Below, in pieces: positions 37,119-45,327 of a DNA stretch of 64,000 nucleotides. The notes beneath the pieces are model-generated. The model did not search any database and was not told the origin of the DNA. It saw nothing but the letters and a program-made list of their open reading frames with translations. This stretch comes from a virus. The position numbers and the translations under genes are program-made. How positions within the stretch are numbered: position 1 is the first letter of the stretch; every line of letters starts with the position of its first letter. The stretch is from the IMG/VR virus record IMGVR_UViG_3300045243_000070, positions 1 through 64,000 of that record; one strand, 5' to 3'.

Positions 37119-37232
37119 TTATAGACAACAAATAGCTAAAAATATCAACCAACCCCAGCCTTCCTTACCATACCACGCCAGAAAAATAGCTCCGGCAGTC
37201 GCCAATAGTGCAATCCACCAAGACCCTTTCAT
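37119..37232 (-). CDS. Small membrane protein, 37 aa
   Basis: ATG after GGAGGACTC; MKGSWWIALLATAGAIFLAW and YGKEGWGWLIFLAICCL form two short hydrophobic segments. Between pnk and rnlA-like genes. Function unknown. Confidence 0.6.
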   Translation of the reverse strand: MKGSWWIALLATAGAIFLAWYGKEGWGWLIFLAICCL

Positions 37233-37241
37233 GAGTCCTCC

Positions 37242-38396
37242 TTAAGTATTTTTGCTCACCTTATGAATCATTTCCAGAAGAGAGTCATCCCGAAGCCCCA
37301 TCAAATACTCTTTCAAACTGTACAGACAGGTCTTGTTATCATAAAGAGCGAAGAGAGTGTTTGGAAAGGACTTTTTGTAAGCTTCGATAGCAAAAGCCTT
37401 CCGGTTAATTTTTACTTCCCAAGTCTGGTTATCTGCTGGCATTTCTCTCCAGTCCGCACGAATAGTATCCTCTACTTTTTGTAATCCGTCAAGTAGTTTC
37501 TGAATATGGGCTGTGTATTCTGGGAAATAGGCCAAAGTATCGTCCACTTTCCCCAACTTAATCACCTCTAAGAAGCCTTTCTCTGAAACAGAGGAAACCA
37601 TTTTAGACAAGGCTAGGTACGCAGGGTTCTTGCACTTGACACGCAAGTGGGAACCGTTGTTTTGTTCCTTTACAATCACATAACCCTCAAACGTAGGGTC
37701 TTTGGAGCTCATATCCTCAATCTCGGTCCATTCAGATACTGGAAATGTTTTGACCAAATCACACTTAAAAACATCTGCCATAGTTTGAAGCTCGTGTCTT
37801 GTTACTTCGCACAGGTTTTCGTTGCTACGAATAGTTAGAAGAGTTATTTTTGTTTCTTTGTATGGAGTAACTATTCTATTTTCTGGGCTAGTGAGCTCAA
37901 AAACATAGGTGCATCTTGGATTAAGTAATTTGTTTTCTATCAAATACTCTAACTTTGTCCCATTATCAACACCATCCATAAAAAGTTCCGCAAAGCTCTT
38001 AGAGGAACAGTTATTAACAGGCCCCTCGGCATAAATCATGTTTCTAGTGCTGAAATGCCACGAATTGGCAATACGGTCAAACCACATATTGACCATTGTT
38101 CCATCAAGTTTCTCTAAAACCAAACAACCGCTCAGGTCTTCTGGAAGTTTGTCGGCCCCGCCCTCCCCTAAGTTGAAGAAACGTGAGAACCCATAAGAAG
38201 CAATATCATAATTGTCTTTGTACAGAATAAGACCACGGCACTCCCTAACAATGGGGTCACCTTTGAACTTATAGCTGTCAATCATATCGTATGAAAATAT
38301 GAACTTGCCACCCAGCTCTTTGAAATTGATTCCAAGAGGGGCGCAAATTTCTTCGGGTGTCTTTCCAGACCGTAGAGCTTCTTGTATTTTTAACAT
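37242..38396 (-). CDS. rnlA: T4 RnlA-like RNA ligase, 384 aa
   Basis: ATG at 38396; a longer frame opening at a GTG (38411) overlaps the promoter. K96 in LVLEKLDGTMVNM is motif I (K-x-D-G); RECRG at about 51 and FEGYVIVKEQ (motif IV), HLRVKCKNPAYL (motif V) follow. Joins 5'-P and 3'-OH RNA ends. Pnk and ligase next to each other form the tRNA-repair pair known in T4. A promoter places the start codon at the transcript end. Confidence 0.85.
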   Translation of the reverse strand: MLKIQEALRSGKTPEEICAPLGINFKELGGKFIFSYDMIDSYKFKGDPIVRECRGLILYKDNYDIASYGFSRFFNLGEGGADKLPEDLSGCLVLEKLDGTMVNMWFDRIANSWHFSTRNMIYAEGPVNNCSSKSFAELFMDGVDNGTKLEYLIENKLLNPRCTYVFELTSPENRIVTPYKETKITLLTIRSNENLCEVTRHELQTMADVFKCDLVKTFPVSEWTEIEDMSSKDPTFEGYVIVKEQNNGSHLRVKCKNPAYLALSKMVSSVSEKGFLEVIKLGKVDDTLAYFPEYTAHIQKLLDGLQKVEDTIRADWREMPADNQTWEVKINRKAFAIEAYKKSFPNTLFALYDNKTCLYSLKEYLMGLRDDSLLEMIHKVSKNT

Positions 38397-38401
38397 GTTA
38401 T

Positions 38402-38430
38402 ATCCTACCACAAGATAGCTACGGTGTCAA
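38402..38430 (-). promoter_or_regulatory. Sigma-70-type promoter, immediately before start codon
   Basis: Minus strand TTGACA, 17 bp ending TGG, TAGGAT; AGGAT can also act as a ribosome site for transcripts reading through. Confidence 0.6.
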
Positions 38431-39563
38431 GCATTTTCTTTTCTAAGGTCTGTGCTAGAAACATGCTCGTATTTTCGTGGTTCCAGAACCCACTCCCCAG
38501 GCAAGACCGTATCTCCTGTACCCCACAGACCTAAGGCCTTGCCGTTACTTCTTGGGAAGATGTAAAAATAGTTTCTGTTACCAGTGAACATCGAGCAAAC
38601 ATACTCAATGGACCCAGCATACTTAGGGTTCAGGATTCTCTCGTAGGTGTCATAACCAATGATGAACTTTGCATCATGAAACAGTCTGGACTTCTCTACG
38701 AATGTCGGTGCATTGGTTATCAGCATAGGCATGCCATTTTGAACCAGTCTGTCTCTAATTGAGATAAAGTCAACCGCAGGCTTGTCAACGTTGGCAATAC
38801 TTATTTCTTGAATAACTTTGCAACCCCTACGAGCAACTATTTCCATCATCTCACGATGTCCGCTATGCGTGGGATTAAAGCTTCCTGGGAATATGGCTGT
38901 ACGGCTGTCCACGTAGTTTGAGAGGTCGAGGGTATCGGTTCCGACAAAACCTTGAAACTTTATTTCCCCACTTAAGATTTTACCAAGCTTCTCGTTCTCG
39001 AACCAATCGTATTCTATGGACTGCATTACAGGCGTATCCAACCTAACCTGTAATTCAAGGTCGTGACCATTGGCGAGTTCGTTTAGAATAAGATTAGTAG
39101 CTATCTCTTCTTCCCAAATTCTAACAACCTCTGCGTTTTGATCTTTCGTACCTTTAATCTTAAAACTCATGGTGTGGGTCATATTTTTAGTCTGAAGAGC
39201 GACATAGATAGCATGCTCACGTCCCTCACGCTCAGAAGGTACACGTTGTAGGCTTGCTGTACAGGCCACACCTATGACCTCATAGTCCCCATCACGAAGC
39301 TGGAGGGCTTTTTGATAAGCCACCATAGCTAATGACCGAGCCACTTCACCGCTCACCATCTTTTCGGGAACTTTTCCCAAAAGAGTGGAGGTTTCTTTAG
39401 TGCTGTATGGGACGTACCCAGCCAGCAAAGTATTGGACCCATTACCACGGTTGAGGAGAGCCTGGAAAACTCCAGACCCTCCACCAGTCGTGATTATGAC
39501 GGCCTTATGAGTAGCTAACCCATTAAGTGTGTCGACTACTTCTTCCTGAGTCCTGATACCCAT
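38427..39563 (-). CDS. CinA-like/NMN adenylyltransferase fusion, 378 aa
   Basis: Residues 1-165 resemble the CinA (NMN amidase) fold: TTGGGSGVFQALLNRG, SGEVARSLAMVAYQKAL, VIGVACTASL. The usual catalytic Ser-Cys-Thr-Gly is changed, so deamidase activity is doubtful. Residues 220-378 are a nucleotidylyltransferase: FPGSFNPTHSGH (H-x-G-H at 233-236) and SSTDLR near the end. Start overlaps the NadV stop, so the pair is co-expressed: NadV makes NMN, this enzyme would convert it to NAD+. Confidence 0.75.
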   Translation of the reverse strand: MGIRTQEEVVDTLNGLATHKAVIITTGGGSGVFQALLNRGNGSNTLLAGYVPYSTKETSTLLGKVPEKMVSGEVARSLAMVAYQKALQLRDGDYEVIGVACTASLQRVPSEREGREHAIYVALQTKNMTHTMSFKIKGTKDQNAEVVRIWEEEIATNLILNELANGHDLELQVRLDTPVMQSIEYDWFENEKLGKILSGEIKFQGFVGTDTLDLSNYVDSRTAIFPGSFNPTHSGHREMMEIVARRGCKVIQEISIANVDKPAVDFISIRDRLVQNGMPMLITNAPTFVEKSRLFHDAKFIIGYDTYERILNPKYAGSIEYVCSMFTGNRNYFYIFPRSNGKALGLWGTGDTVLPGEWVLEPRKYEHVSSTDLRKENA

Positions 39564-41077
39564 TAGAGACCTTTCTTAGTGACCAACCCGGCGATTTTGT
39601 GATACATCTGAGTCGAAATAGCGTCCCCATGAGCCGGGACAATAGTCATTAAGGTATTGATACGGGCTTTGAGTTCATCAAATGTAAGCCATTTGATATC
39701 CACGGGGCCTTTATCATAAACAACCTGCAACATGTTCTTATCGACTTCTGTTTCCGCAGGATAAACCTTAAGGCTCAAAGTGTCCTTATCGGCTGCGACT
39801 TTCATAATGCCGGGGAGCGAATACTTCCCCTTGTCGTCCGAAGGGCGCTTCATGATGTCAAGAGTCGCTCCAGTATTGTAGGTAATGTGGCTCAGCTTAG
39901 TAGCCATCGAGAGAGTATCCCGGTTTAGTTTCTGAAGCAACCCGGCTCCCATTCCGAAAGCGATATTCTCGGCGCTGAAGCCAGCCTTCTCAGCAGCGTC
40001 CAAGATTTTACCAATCTCGGTGATGGTGATTCCATCACCCTGAATGACCGCAGCGTTGTTGATAACTTTGTATCCCTTTTTATTGAGGACGGTTCCAAAA
40101 GCTTTCTCAGCAGCGTGTAGGCCTTGAAGAACACATTCCACGGGGTCGCCCGAATCTGGTCGAAGAACCCACAGGCCGAACTTCCCAGCAAACTTCTGGG
40201 CCACGGCTGGAACAATCTTATCCAAAAAGTTGGTGTAGTTGTAGCTATCACCAACGGTGGCGAAGATTCCAAGCTTATTGACCAGTTCGTTTTGTCCAAA
40301 CATCTGCATCATGCGTTCCACAGCTTCTTGTTCTGTGGCATAGCTTGTCATGACCGAGTGCTCAGTAGCTGGGATGCTGGTAGCTACGGGACGGCCCTCG
40401 TTCAGGTGGAACTGGGCGTAGTAAGCAGCCGACATAGTGTCCGACCCGCCGAAGTTAAGTAGGTGAGCAACACCGCCGATTACCGCTTGCTCTTGCGAGG
40501 TGCATCCACGATACCCAAAGTCGTGGAGACGGCTGTCGAGCTTCCAGAAGCTCTCAGGGTCAACCGTTTTTTGAAAAAATCCCTCGATGAGGGTTCTGGC
40601 GTGACGGCTGAGGGTAGCCACTGTCGTGGGATACCAAATCATCGTCAGCAAGGTCTCAAGATAGGTGCAAAGATGGGCGTAGGGGGCTTCCGCAGTGATT
40701 TGATAGATAGGAGTATGTGGGTAGATAACCGAACCCTCTTCGAGAGCTTCCACTTTGATTGGGAAGTAACCGTTGTTTTCTTTTATGAATTTCAAGAACA
40801 GGTTTTTGGGGAAGGGATATGGAGTGAAAGCAGCATTGTGGGTTTGGAAGAACTTGTCGGCTTCCTCGACTTCTTCCACAGTCCACTTATGATTCAAAAC
40901 GTTTTCAACGATGTAGCGGATTCCAAAAAACACGATGCGGTCATCGTCAATGCCGGGATAAGCTTTTCGTAGCTCCCCGTAGGCCACCATCTTTTCTGCA
41001 TTCGGGTACATCATGTAATGACCTGCCTTGTAGCTATCCGTCCGAACCGGGAATGGAATATCGTTGATGCTTTTCAT
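39563..41077 (-). CDS. nadV: Nicotinamide phosphoribosyltransferase (NAMPT), 504 aa
   Basis: TDSYKAGHYMMYPN at the N-terminus, YLETLLTMIWYPTTVA, HDFGYRGCTSQEQAVIGG, ATEHSVMTSY, GDSYNYTNF and LWVLRPDSGDP are NAMPT signature blocks, including the active-site His and PRPP-binding DSGDP. Makes NMN from nicotinamide and PRPP. Full family length. Forms the first step of an NAD+ rebuilding route with the downstream fusion enzyme. Confidence 0.9.
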   Translation of the reverse strand: MKSINDIPFPVRTDSYKAGHYMMYPNAEKMVAYGELRKAYPGIDDDRIVFFGIRYIVENVLNHKWTVEEVEEADKFFQTHNAAFTPYPFPKNLFLKFIKENNGYFPIKVEALEEGSVIYPHTPIYQITAEAPYAHLCTYLETLLTMIWYPTTVATLSRHARTLIEGFFQKTVDPESFWKLDSRLHDFGYRGCTSQEQAVIGGVAHLLNFGGSDTMSAAYYAQFHLNEGRPVATSIPATEHSVMTSYATEQEAVERMMQMFGQNELVNKLGIFATVGDSYNYTNFLDKIVPAVAQKFAGKFGLWVLRPDSGDPVECVLQGLHAAEKAFGTVLNKKGYKVINNAAVIQGDGITITEIGKILDAAEKAGFSAENIAFGMGAGLLQKLNRDTLSMATKLSHITYNTGATLDIMKRPSDDKGKYSLPGIMKVAADKDTLSLKVYPAETEVDKNMLQVVYDKGPVDIKWLTFDELKARINTLMTIVPAHGDAISTQMYHKIAGLVTKKGL

Positions 41078-41090
41078 CTTACTTCTCCTT

Positions 41091-41582
41091 TTATTTGTTT
41101 AGAAGCTCAACACAATTTAAAATAATCTGATTGTGGTCATCGTGAATCTCTTCTTTTGTGAAGTTCCAGACATCATCTACCTTCACCCAAAAAGCCCTCG
41201 TTGCATCGTCCCCGCCGTTTAACTCAAACATGTTATCAACTACGAAAACATGGGCAGTGGTTATCTTCCTATTCCCAACCGTTGTTCTGGATGGGTCATC
41301 AAAGTGAAGATACCCAATATACTTTGATGAAGTAACAGATAGGGATTTTCTCAATGAAACCCCAGCCTCTTCCTCCAACTCCCTATGAGCTGCCATGAGT
41401 GACGTTTCATCGTACTCGACAAACCCGCCGGGCAAAGCGTACTTCTTGTTATCCCCTCTTTCAATCATTGCGACCACAAGCCCGTGTGTTGGGTCTTTGC
41501 AGAAAACCACAGCATCTGCACAGACCATAATGACAGGGTACTTCTCACCGGGCTTGAACTCGTAGGTTATTAAATCTTTCAT
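41091..41582 (-). CDS. Nudix hydrolase, 163 aa
   Basis: GGFVEYDETSLMAAHRELEE-EAGV is a complete Nudix box (G-x5-E-x7-R-E-x2-E-E-x-G). MKDLITYEFKPGEKYPVIMV start. Adjacent to NadV, so substrates such as ADP-ribose or NAD derivatives fit the context, but the box alone does not fix it. Confidence 0.85.
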   Translation of the reverse strand: MKDLITYEFKPGEKYPVIMVCADAVVFCKDPTHGLVVAMIERGDNKKYALPGGFVEYDETSLMAAHRELEEEAGVSLRKSLSVTSSKYIGYLHFDDPSRTTVGNRKITTAHVFVVDNMFELNGGDDATRAFWVKVDDVWNFTKEEIHDDHNQIILNCVELLNK

Positions 41583-41848
41583 GGTTTTCCCTGTAAGTAT
41601 TTCAGTCGCTCAATGGCTTTGGAACGACTCTTAAAGTACATCAAATCAGTGTCTTTGTCAACGATATTCTTTAAAACCTTAATCTGTTCCTTTTTTGGAA
41701 GAGAATAAGCCCAGCGGTGTAAGGTCTCGAAGACTGCCCGATTAATAAACTCATTTCGGGAAATACCATATTGTTTAGACTTCCGGTTCAATTTCTTAAT
41801 GTCCTTATCACTTAATGTCAGGGAAATTCTTTCGCTTCGCTTGCTCAT
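41579..41848 (-). CDS. Ribbon-helix-helix DNA-binding protein, 89 aa
   Basis: RISLTLSDKDIKKLNRKSKQ and YGISRNEFINRAV fit the beta-helix-helix of CopG/Arc-type regulators. Possible operon regulator or repressor. Confidence 0.7.
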   Translation of the reverse strand: MSKRSERISLTLSDKDIKKLNRKSKQYGISRNEFINRAVFETLHRWAYSLPKKEQIKVLKNIVDKDTDLMYFKSRSKAIERLKYLQGKP

Positions 41849-42135
41849 TTATCTAACTTCCCTTTCTTCTTTGCATACCTCATGAATTTGACAACCTTTT
41901 TCTTTTTAGCGTCAATAAGACGGTCATTTACTACAATCATCGGTAATACGCCTTCGTCTTGAAGCATTTCAACTACGGCGAAAAGGTCGTTAAGCTCAAG
42001 AACTATCTTCTCTCTTACGGAAGGCATGCGCTTATATCGGTCTTCGATACCAAAGCTCAGGGCCTTGTGGCACTCTTTTGATACTTCTACACATTCTTCA
42101 GAAAGACGTAAAATGAGATGGTCTTGTTTGTTCAT
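41845..42135 (-). CDS. MazG-like NTP pyrophosphohydrolase, 96 aa
   Basis: LILRLSEECVEVSKECHKAL and VLELNDLFAVVEML give the E-E-x2-E ... E-x2-D metal-binding helices of the all-alpha NTP-PPase fold. Removes pyrophosphate from (d)NTPs; substrate not determinable. Confidence 0.65.
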   Translation of the reverse strand: MNKQDHLILRLSEECVEVSKECHKALSFGIEDRYKRMPSVREKIVLELNDLFAVVEMLQDEGVLPMIVVNDRLIDAKKKKVVKFMRYAKKKGKLDK

Positions 42136-42704
42136 AATCTATTTAACCACAATTTGTTAAAAATATCAAGATATTCTTTTTCAGCTTCTTCTGGGCTCAA
42201 TGGATTCACCGTTAGAAGTTCCCAATCAAGGTCGTAATCTTTGTCCTCCATGATAGAGCTGGATTTGGGCCAGTAGTTGGGGTATCTTGGCCCCATCAAG
42301 GCTTTGCTTTCGATATCCAGAGCAAGCCTATCATAGAACTTGACCTCTTCAAAATTCGGGATGTTAAGCCCAAACCTCAAAATTATGGTCTTCTCCATCC
42401 TGTCTTCCAGTACGTGGTAGTCTGGAAGAAGTGCCTTGAGAGGAGAAACAACGTCACTTAAATAAGCCTCACTAGCGTCATGAAGGAGACCTACCAACTT
42501 CAAAGGCCCGTCTTCTTGAATAAGCTTGCTAACGAGACTGCAGTGCTGGGCTACCGAATAAAACTTACGGCAAGCCCCGGTGAAACGACATATGTTAGAT
42601 AGCTGGTGAGCAATATCCGGCAGAAGAATATCTTCAACCGCTGGATTTTCTAAATCTAACAATATTCCAGAATAAGTCTGTATGCTTGTCTTTTCATTTT
42701 TCAA
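42132..42704 (-). CDS. HD-domain 5'-nucleotidase-type hydrolase (YfbR-like), 190 aa, TTG start
   Basis: TTG at 42704 is preferred over 42740, which falls in the promoter. DIAHQLSNICRFTGACRKFY, SVAQHCSLVS, GLLHDASEAYLSDVVSPLK show the H ... HD ... D site. Family enzymes cleave deoxynucleoside monophosphates. Predicted transcript start at about 42705, so possibly leaderless. Confidence 0.8.
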   Translation of the reverse strand: MKNEKTSIQTYSGILLDLENPAVEDILLPDIAHQLSNICRFTGACRKFYSVAQHCSLVSKLIQEDGPLKLVGLLHDASEAYLSDVVSPLKALLPDYHVLEDRMEKTIILRFGLNIPNFEEVKFYDRLALDIESKALMGPRYPNYWPKSSSIMEDKDYDLDWELLTVNPLSPEEAEKEYLDIFNKLWLNRL

Positions 42705-42711
42705 TTGATAT

Positions 42712-42740
42712 ATCCTATCACACTTAAGACTTAATGTCAA
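42712..42740 (-). promoter_or_regulatory. Sigma-70-type promoter, immediately before start codon
   Basis: Minus strand TTGACA, 17 bp ending TGA, TAGGAT; same layout as at 38402-38430. Confidence 0.55.
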
Positions 42741-42915
42741 CCTTTTTCTTCATTTGTTCAAAGGCCATGTCTAGCCATTTTTTGCATCTAGGGCATAAAT
42801 CGGTAAAATTCATGCAGTAATCTTGAGCAAGACCATCCAAGGGTTCAGTAACTATTTGATATCCACCTTTGTCCAACACCCTATTACAATTGTCGCAAAT
42901 TCTAACCTTGCTCAA
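42724..42915 (-). CDS. Zinc-ribbon protein, 63 aa, TTG start
   Basis: CDNCNRVLDKGGY ... CPRCKKWLDMAFEQ; C-x2-C pairs with basic C-terminal helix. TTG start overlaps the upstream stop. Confidence 0.65.
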   Translation of the reverse strand: MSKVRICDNCNRVLDKGGYQIVTEPLDGLAQDYCMNFTDLCPRCKKWLDMAFEQMKKKVDIKS

Positions 42916-43265
42916 CCTTTGATACTCAAAAACATGGTGTTCTTTACGAAGCCTTTGGGCACATCGCCGTTAAACATCTTGGCATCGCATGTGACCTCAT
43001 AATAAGGCTTGTCGTGCCACATTGGTTCATCTTTCCAAGTAATCTTTGGGTACTGGGGCCAAGGCCAAACGTAGGGTTTTTCATACCAGTCGTGCTCGTG
43101 TATGATTTTGGTCTCCTTGATGACCTCTTTACCAAAGATTCCTTCGAGAGCATCTTTCAGCTTCTTGGCCTCTTCGATGGTGAGGACAATCTCCCTTTCA
43201 CCTATTTTTACCACCACATTCTTTATGACCACTTCTTGGGCCACCACTTCGTTCTTTTTAGTCAC
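42912..43265 (-). CDS. Hypothetical protein, 117 aa, GTG start
   Basis: GTG at 43265 with AAAGGAGAAAAGCC; a longer frame runs into the upstream gene. KIGEREIVLTIEEAKKLKDA helix, then Trp/Pro/His-rich segment (YEKPYVWPWPQYPKITWKDE) and a beta end. No recognised domain. Confidence 0.65.
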   Translation of the reverse strand: MTKKNEVVAQEVVIKNVVVKIGEREIVLTIEEAKKLKDALEGIFGKEVIKETKIIHEHDWYEKPYVWPWPQYPKITWKDEPMWHDKPYYEVTCDAKMFNGDVPKGFVKNTMFLSIKG

Positions 43266-43623
43266 GGCTTTTCTCCTTTTCCAGTAAAACTGGGTTTTGC
43301 CACTTATTTCCAACTACTTCACAGTCTCTAAAAAATTCAGAGGGCCACTCAATGTATGGCAGTATCCTTCCATGCCTTTCAACATAAAAGGATGGTGCAT
43401 CATAAGAAACTAGCCCAGTATTGTCACGCTCTCCACACCCAGGACCTTTAATAATGTCATCCTCATAGATTCTTTTTCCGTTTTTATCTTTAAGCCCAGT
43501 ATATTGCATTATATTTTTACCAAAATTTGAACTTGAGCCGTCATCGCTCATAGTTATCTCATAGGATGGGTAAAACATGGTTTTGTTTGTATCATCCCAA
43601 ACTCTAAACCTTATCTCTCTCAT
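43258..43623 (-). CDS. YopX-family protein, 121 aa
   Basis: MREIRFRVWDDTNKTMFYPS, MQYTGLKDKNGKRIYEDDII-K and VVGNKWQNPVLL are the hallmark YopX segments. Widespread in phages of Firmicutes and other bacteria; function unknown. Confidence 0.85.
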   Translation of the reverse strand: MREIRFRVWDDTNKTMFYPSYEITMSDDGSSSNFGKNIMQYTGLKDKNGKRIYEDDIIKGPGCGERDNTGLVSYDAPSFYVERHGRILPYIEWPSEFFRDCEVVGNKWQNPVLLEKEKSRD

Positions 43624-43892
43624 GCAAGCCTTCCGGTGTTGCTCTTTTGTTTAAGACTATCAACCCTTGTTTTTTCTTTTTCCAAGTTCATAATGAGTCT
43701 TTTCAAATACCACTCTGCCTTTTTAAAGTCTTGGAGTTCGTCATCTTTCTTCCCCGCACGGGACAAATATTTGATGACATTGCCTTGAAGATAACCTTTC
43801 AACCCTTCTGGGGTTAACTTCGCCTCCATAAAGTCAATAACTTCGATTCCACCACTCTTATAGTGGTCTGGGTGGTTAACTAAATCTTTCAT
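43620..43892 (-). CDS. DUF3310-family protein, 90 aa
   Basis: ATG at 43892 with AAAAGGAATAATTGCC. VNHPDHYKSGGIEVIDFMEA, GNVIKYLSRAGKKDD, FKKAEWYLKRLI match the small phage family often seen beside nucleotide-metabolism genes. Function unknown. Confidence 0.85.
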   Translation of the reverse strand: MKDLVNHPDHYKSGGIEVIDFMEAKLTPEGLKGYLQGNVIKYLSRAGKKDDELQDFKKAEWYLKRLIMNLEKEKTRVDSLKQKSNTGRLA

Positions 43893-43897
43893 GGCAA

Positions 43898-44146
43898 TTA
43901 TTCCTTTTCTACGTCTCTTATAAAAATTATTTTTTCTACTGAGGACTTCCAATTACGTTTAAACTCGTCTAACTGTTCTTGAGTTAGACCCTTTTTCATA
44001 ACCAGAACAGCAGGTTCATTATCATCTTCAAAACAATAACAAATATCTCCAAGTGGATTTTCAGCCAAACACTCGACACAACCGGAACCGTTACTTCCCT
44101 TTGAGAAGTGGTAGTCCTTTTCGTGGTGACAGAACCCACACTTCAT
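43898..44146 (-). CDS. Zinc-binding protein, 82 aa
   Basis: CGFCHHEKDYHF ... CVEC ... CYCFEDDNE; two metal-binding pairs, helical acidic C-terminus. Confidence 0.65.
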   Translation of the reverse strand: MKCGFCHHEKDYHFSKGSNGSGCVECLAENPLGDICYCFEDDNEPAVLVMKKGLTQEQLDEFKRNWKSSVEKIIFIRDVEKE

Positions 44147-44487
44147 ATTGAATCAACTTTTTTCTCCGGCTTCTGTATGTACCACGAATGACCGCCGTAC
44201 CCGCTGAAGTAGATTCGACCATCAACGTGCCCGTGATTTCCACTAACTCCTCCATACTTAACATCAAACCCGCAGGAATACTCTTCGCCGATTACTTCAA
44301 AAAACGCCGAATCTTTTCCATTTTCTCGAAGGACTATATCTGTAATCTTGTTTTCTGGGCACTCATCAAGACCCATAGCTCGGTCCATTGAATCCCCGTG
44401 ATCTTTTAGTATTCCACCAATCCACGCTTCTTTACCTTCAACGAACTGGCTCCAAAGTGGGTAAGCCCTACCATTTACTGTTATCAA
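44143..44487 (-). CDS. Hypothetical protein, 114 aa, TTG start
   Basis: ITVNGRAYPLWSQFVEGKEA; beta-rich with Gly-rich loop (DVKYGGVSGNHGHVDGRI, YFSGYGGHSWYI). No recognised domain. Confidence 0.6.
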   Translation of the reverse strand: MITVNGRAYPLWSQFVEGKEAWIGGILKDHGDSMDRAMGLDECPENKITDIVLRENGKDSAFFEVIGEEYSCGFDVKYGGVSGNHGHVDGRIYFSGYGGHSWYIQKPEKKVDSI

Positions 44488-44495
44488 AAAACACC

Positions 44496-44681
44496 TCAGT
44501 TATTTATTTTGCTTCCCTTAATTTTCATAAGGTGCTCAGTCAGATGGTCGTTCTCTTCTTTTGAAAACTCGGAGTTTTCCACCTCTTGAAAAACAACTCC
44601 GTGAACGGCTGACATATGCTCCAACACATCAATTTCCTCTAAGAGTTCTTTGCACAGATTGCACTGGTGAGTAGCTTCCAT
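44496..44681 (-). CDS. C2H2-like zinc protein, 61 aa
   Basis: ATG at 44681 with AGAGGAGAACCT. CNLCKELLEEIDVLEHMSAV-H, C-x2-C ... H-x4-H, then acidic helix. DNA- or protein-binding finger. Confidence 0.65.
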   Translation of the reverse strand: MEATHQCNLCKELLEEIDVLEHMSAVHGVVFQEVENSEFSKEENDHLTEHLMKIKGSKINN

Positions 44682-44691
44682 AGGTTCTCCT

Positions 44692-45327
44692 CTATATTTC
44701 AAAGGTAACTGCCGGATTAACTGGTTTGTAGCGAACATCACAACTTGAGGCATTTAAAAACGTAGTGGTTTTTGAGTCATTAAACCATCCAAACTCCATC
44801 CGTCCATAACCTTCGTGTATGTGACCAAATACATTAAACCTTGGTTTAGCCTTAAGGCAACGGTTGAATAGTGACTCACTACCAACATACCCGTCTCTTT
44901 CTACTTTGTCAAGCACTTTTTTTGGCGGACCGTGGGTAATCAGCATATCCAAGTCTTCTGGTATCTTAGAAAATACCTCTACAAGGTCGTGGTCTGGCTT
45001 CATAAAGGCCCAACGTCCATATTCGGGAACCCAAGGGGAGCCATAAAATCTCTTTCCATCTATTTCAATAAACTCGTCTATAAGCAGAGTTGCATGGGTA
45101 AGTTCTTGTTTGCACATCTGGGGAAGTTCTTCACAAATGAAGTCATGGTTGCCTGGGACAAGCAGGATTTTTTTTGCCGGGAGGGTTCCAAGCCATATGT
45201 TGAATTTCATTAGCTCAACTAATGAGCCACCCATAGAAAAATCTCCGCAATGCAAAAGTACGTCACATTCTGGTATATGCAAACTTTCATGTTTATTGTG
45301 CGTGTCACTAATTGCGACAATCCTCAA
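44692..45327 (-). CDS. Metallophosphoesterase, 211 aa, TTG start
   Basis: AISDTHNKHESL (D-x-H), LLHCGDFS (GD), VPGNHDFI (GNH-D), ITHGPP and FGHIHEGYG supply all metallophosphoesterase motifs. Could act on nucleotides or nucleic acids. A related but shorter enzyme is at 52417-52941. Confidence 0.85.
   Translation of the reverse strand: MRIVAISDTHNKHESLHIPECDVLLHCGDFSMGGSLVELMKFNIWLGTLPAKKILLVPGNHDFICEELPQMCKQELTHATLLIDEFIEIDGKRFYGSPWVPEYGRWAFMKPDHDLVEVFSKIPEDLDMLITHGPPKKVLDKVERDGYVGSESLFNRCLKAKPRFNVFGHIHEGYGRMEFGWFNDSKTTTFLNASSCDVRYKPVNPAVTFEI

Noticed and set aside
44884-44912. Promoter-like TTGACA, 17 bp, TATGTT
   Set aside because: It lies within the metallophosphoesterase gene and lacks the TGn extension shared by the other promoters.
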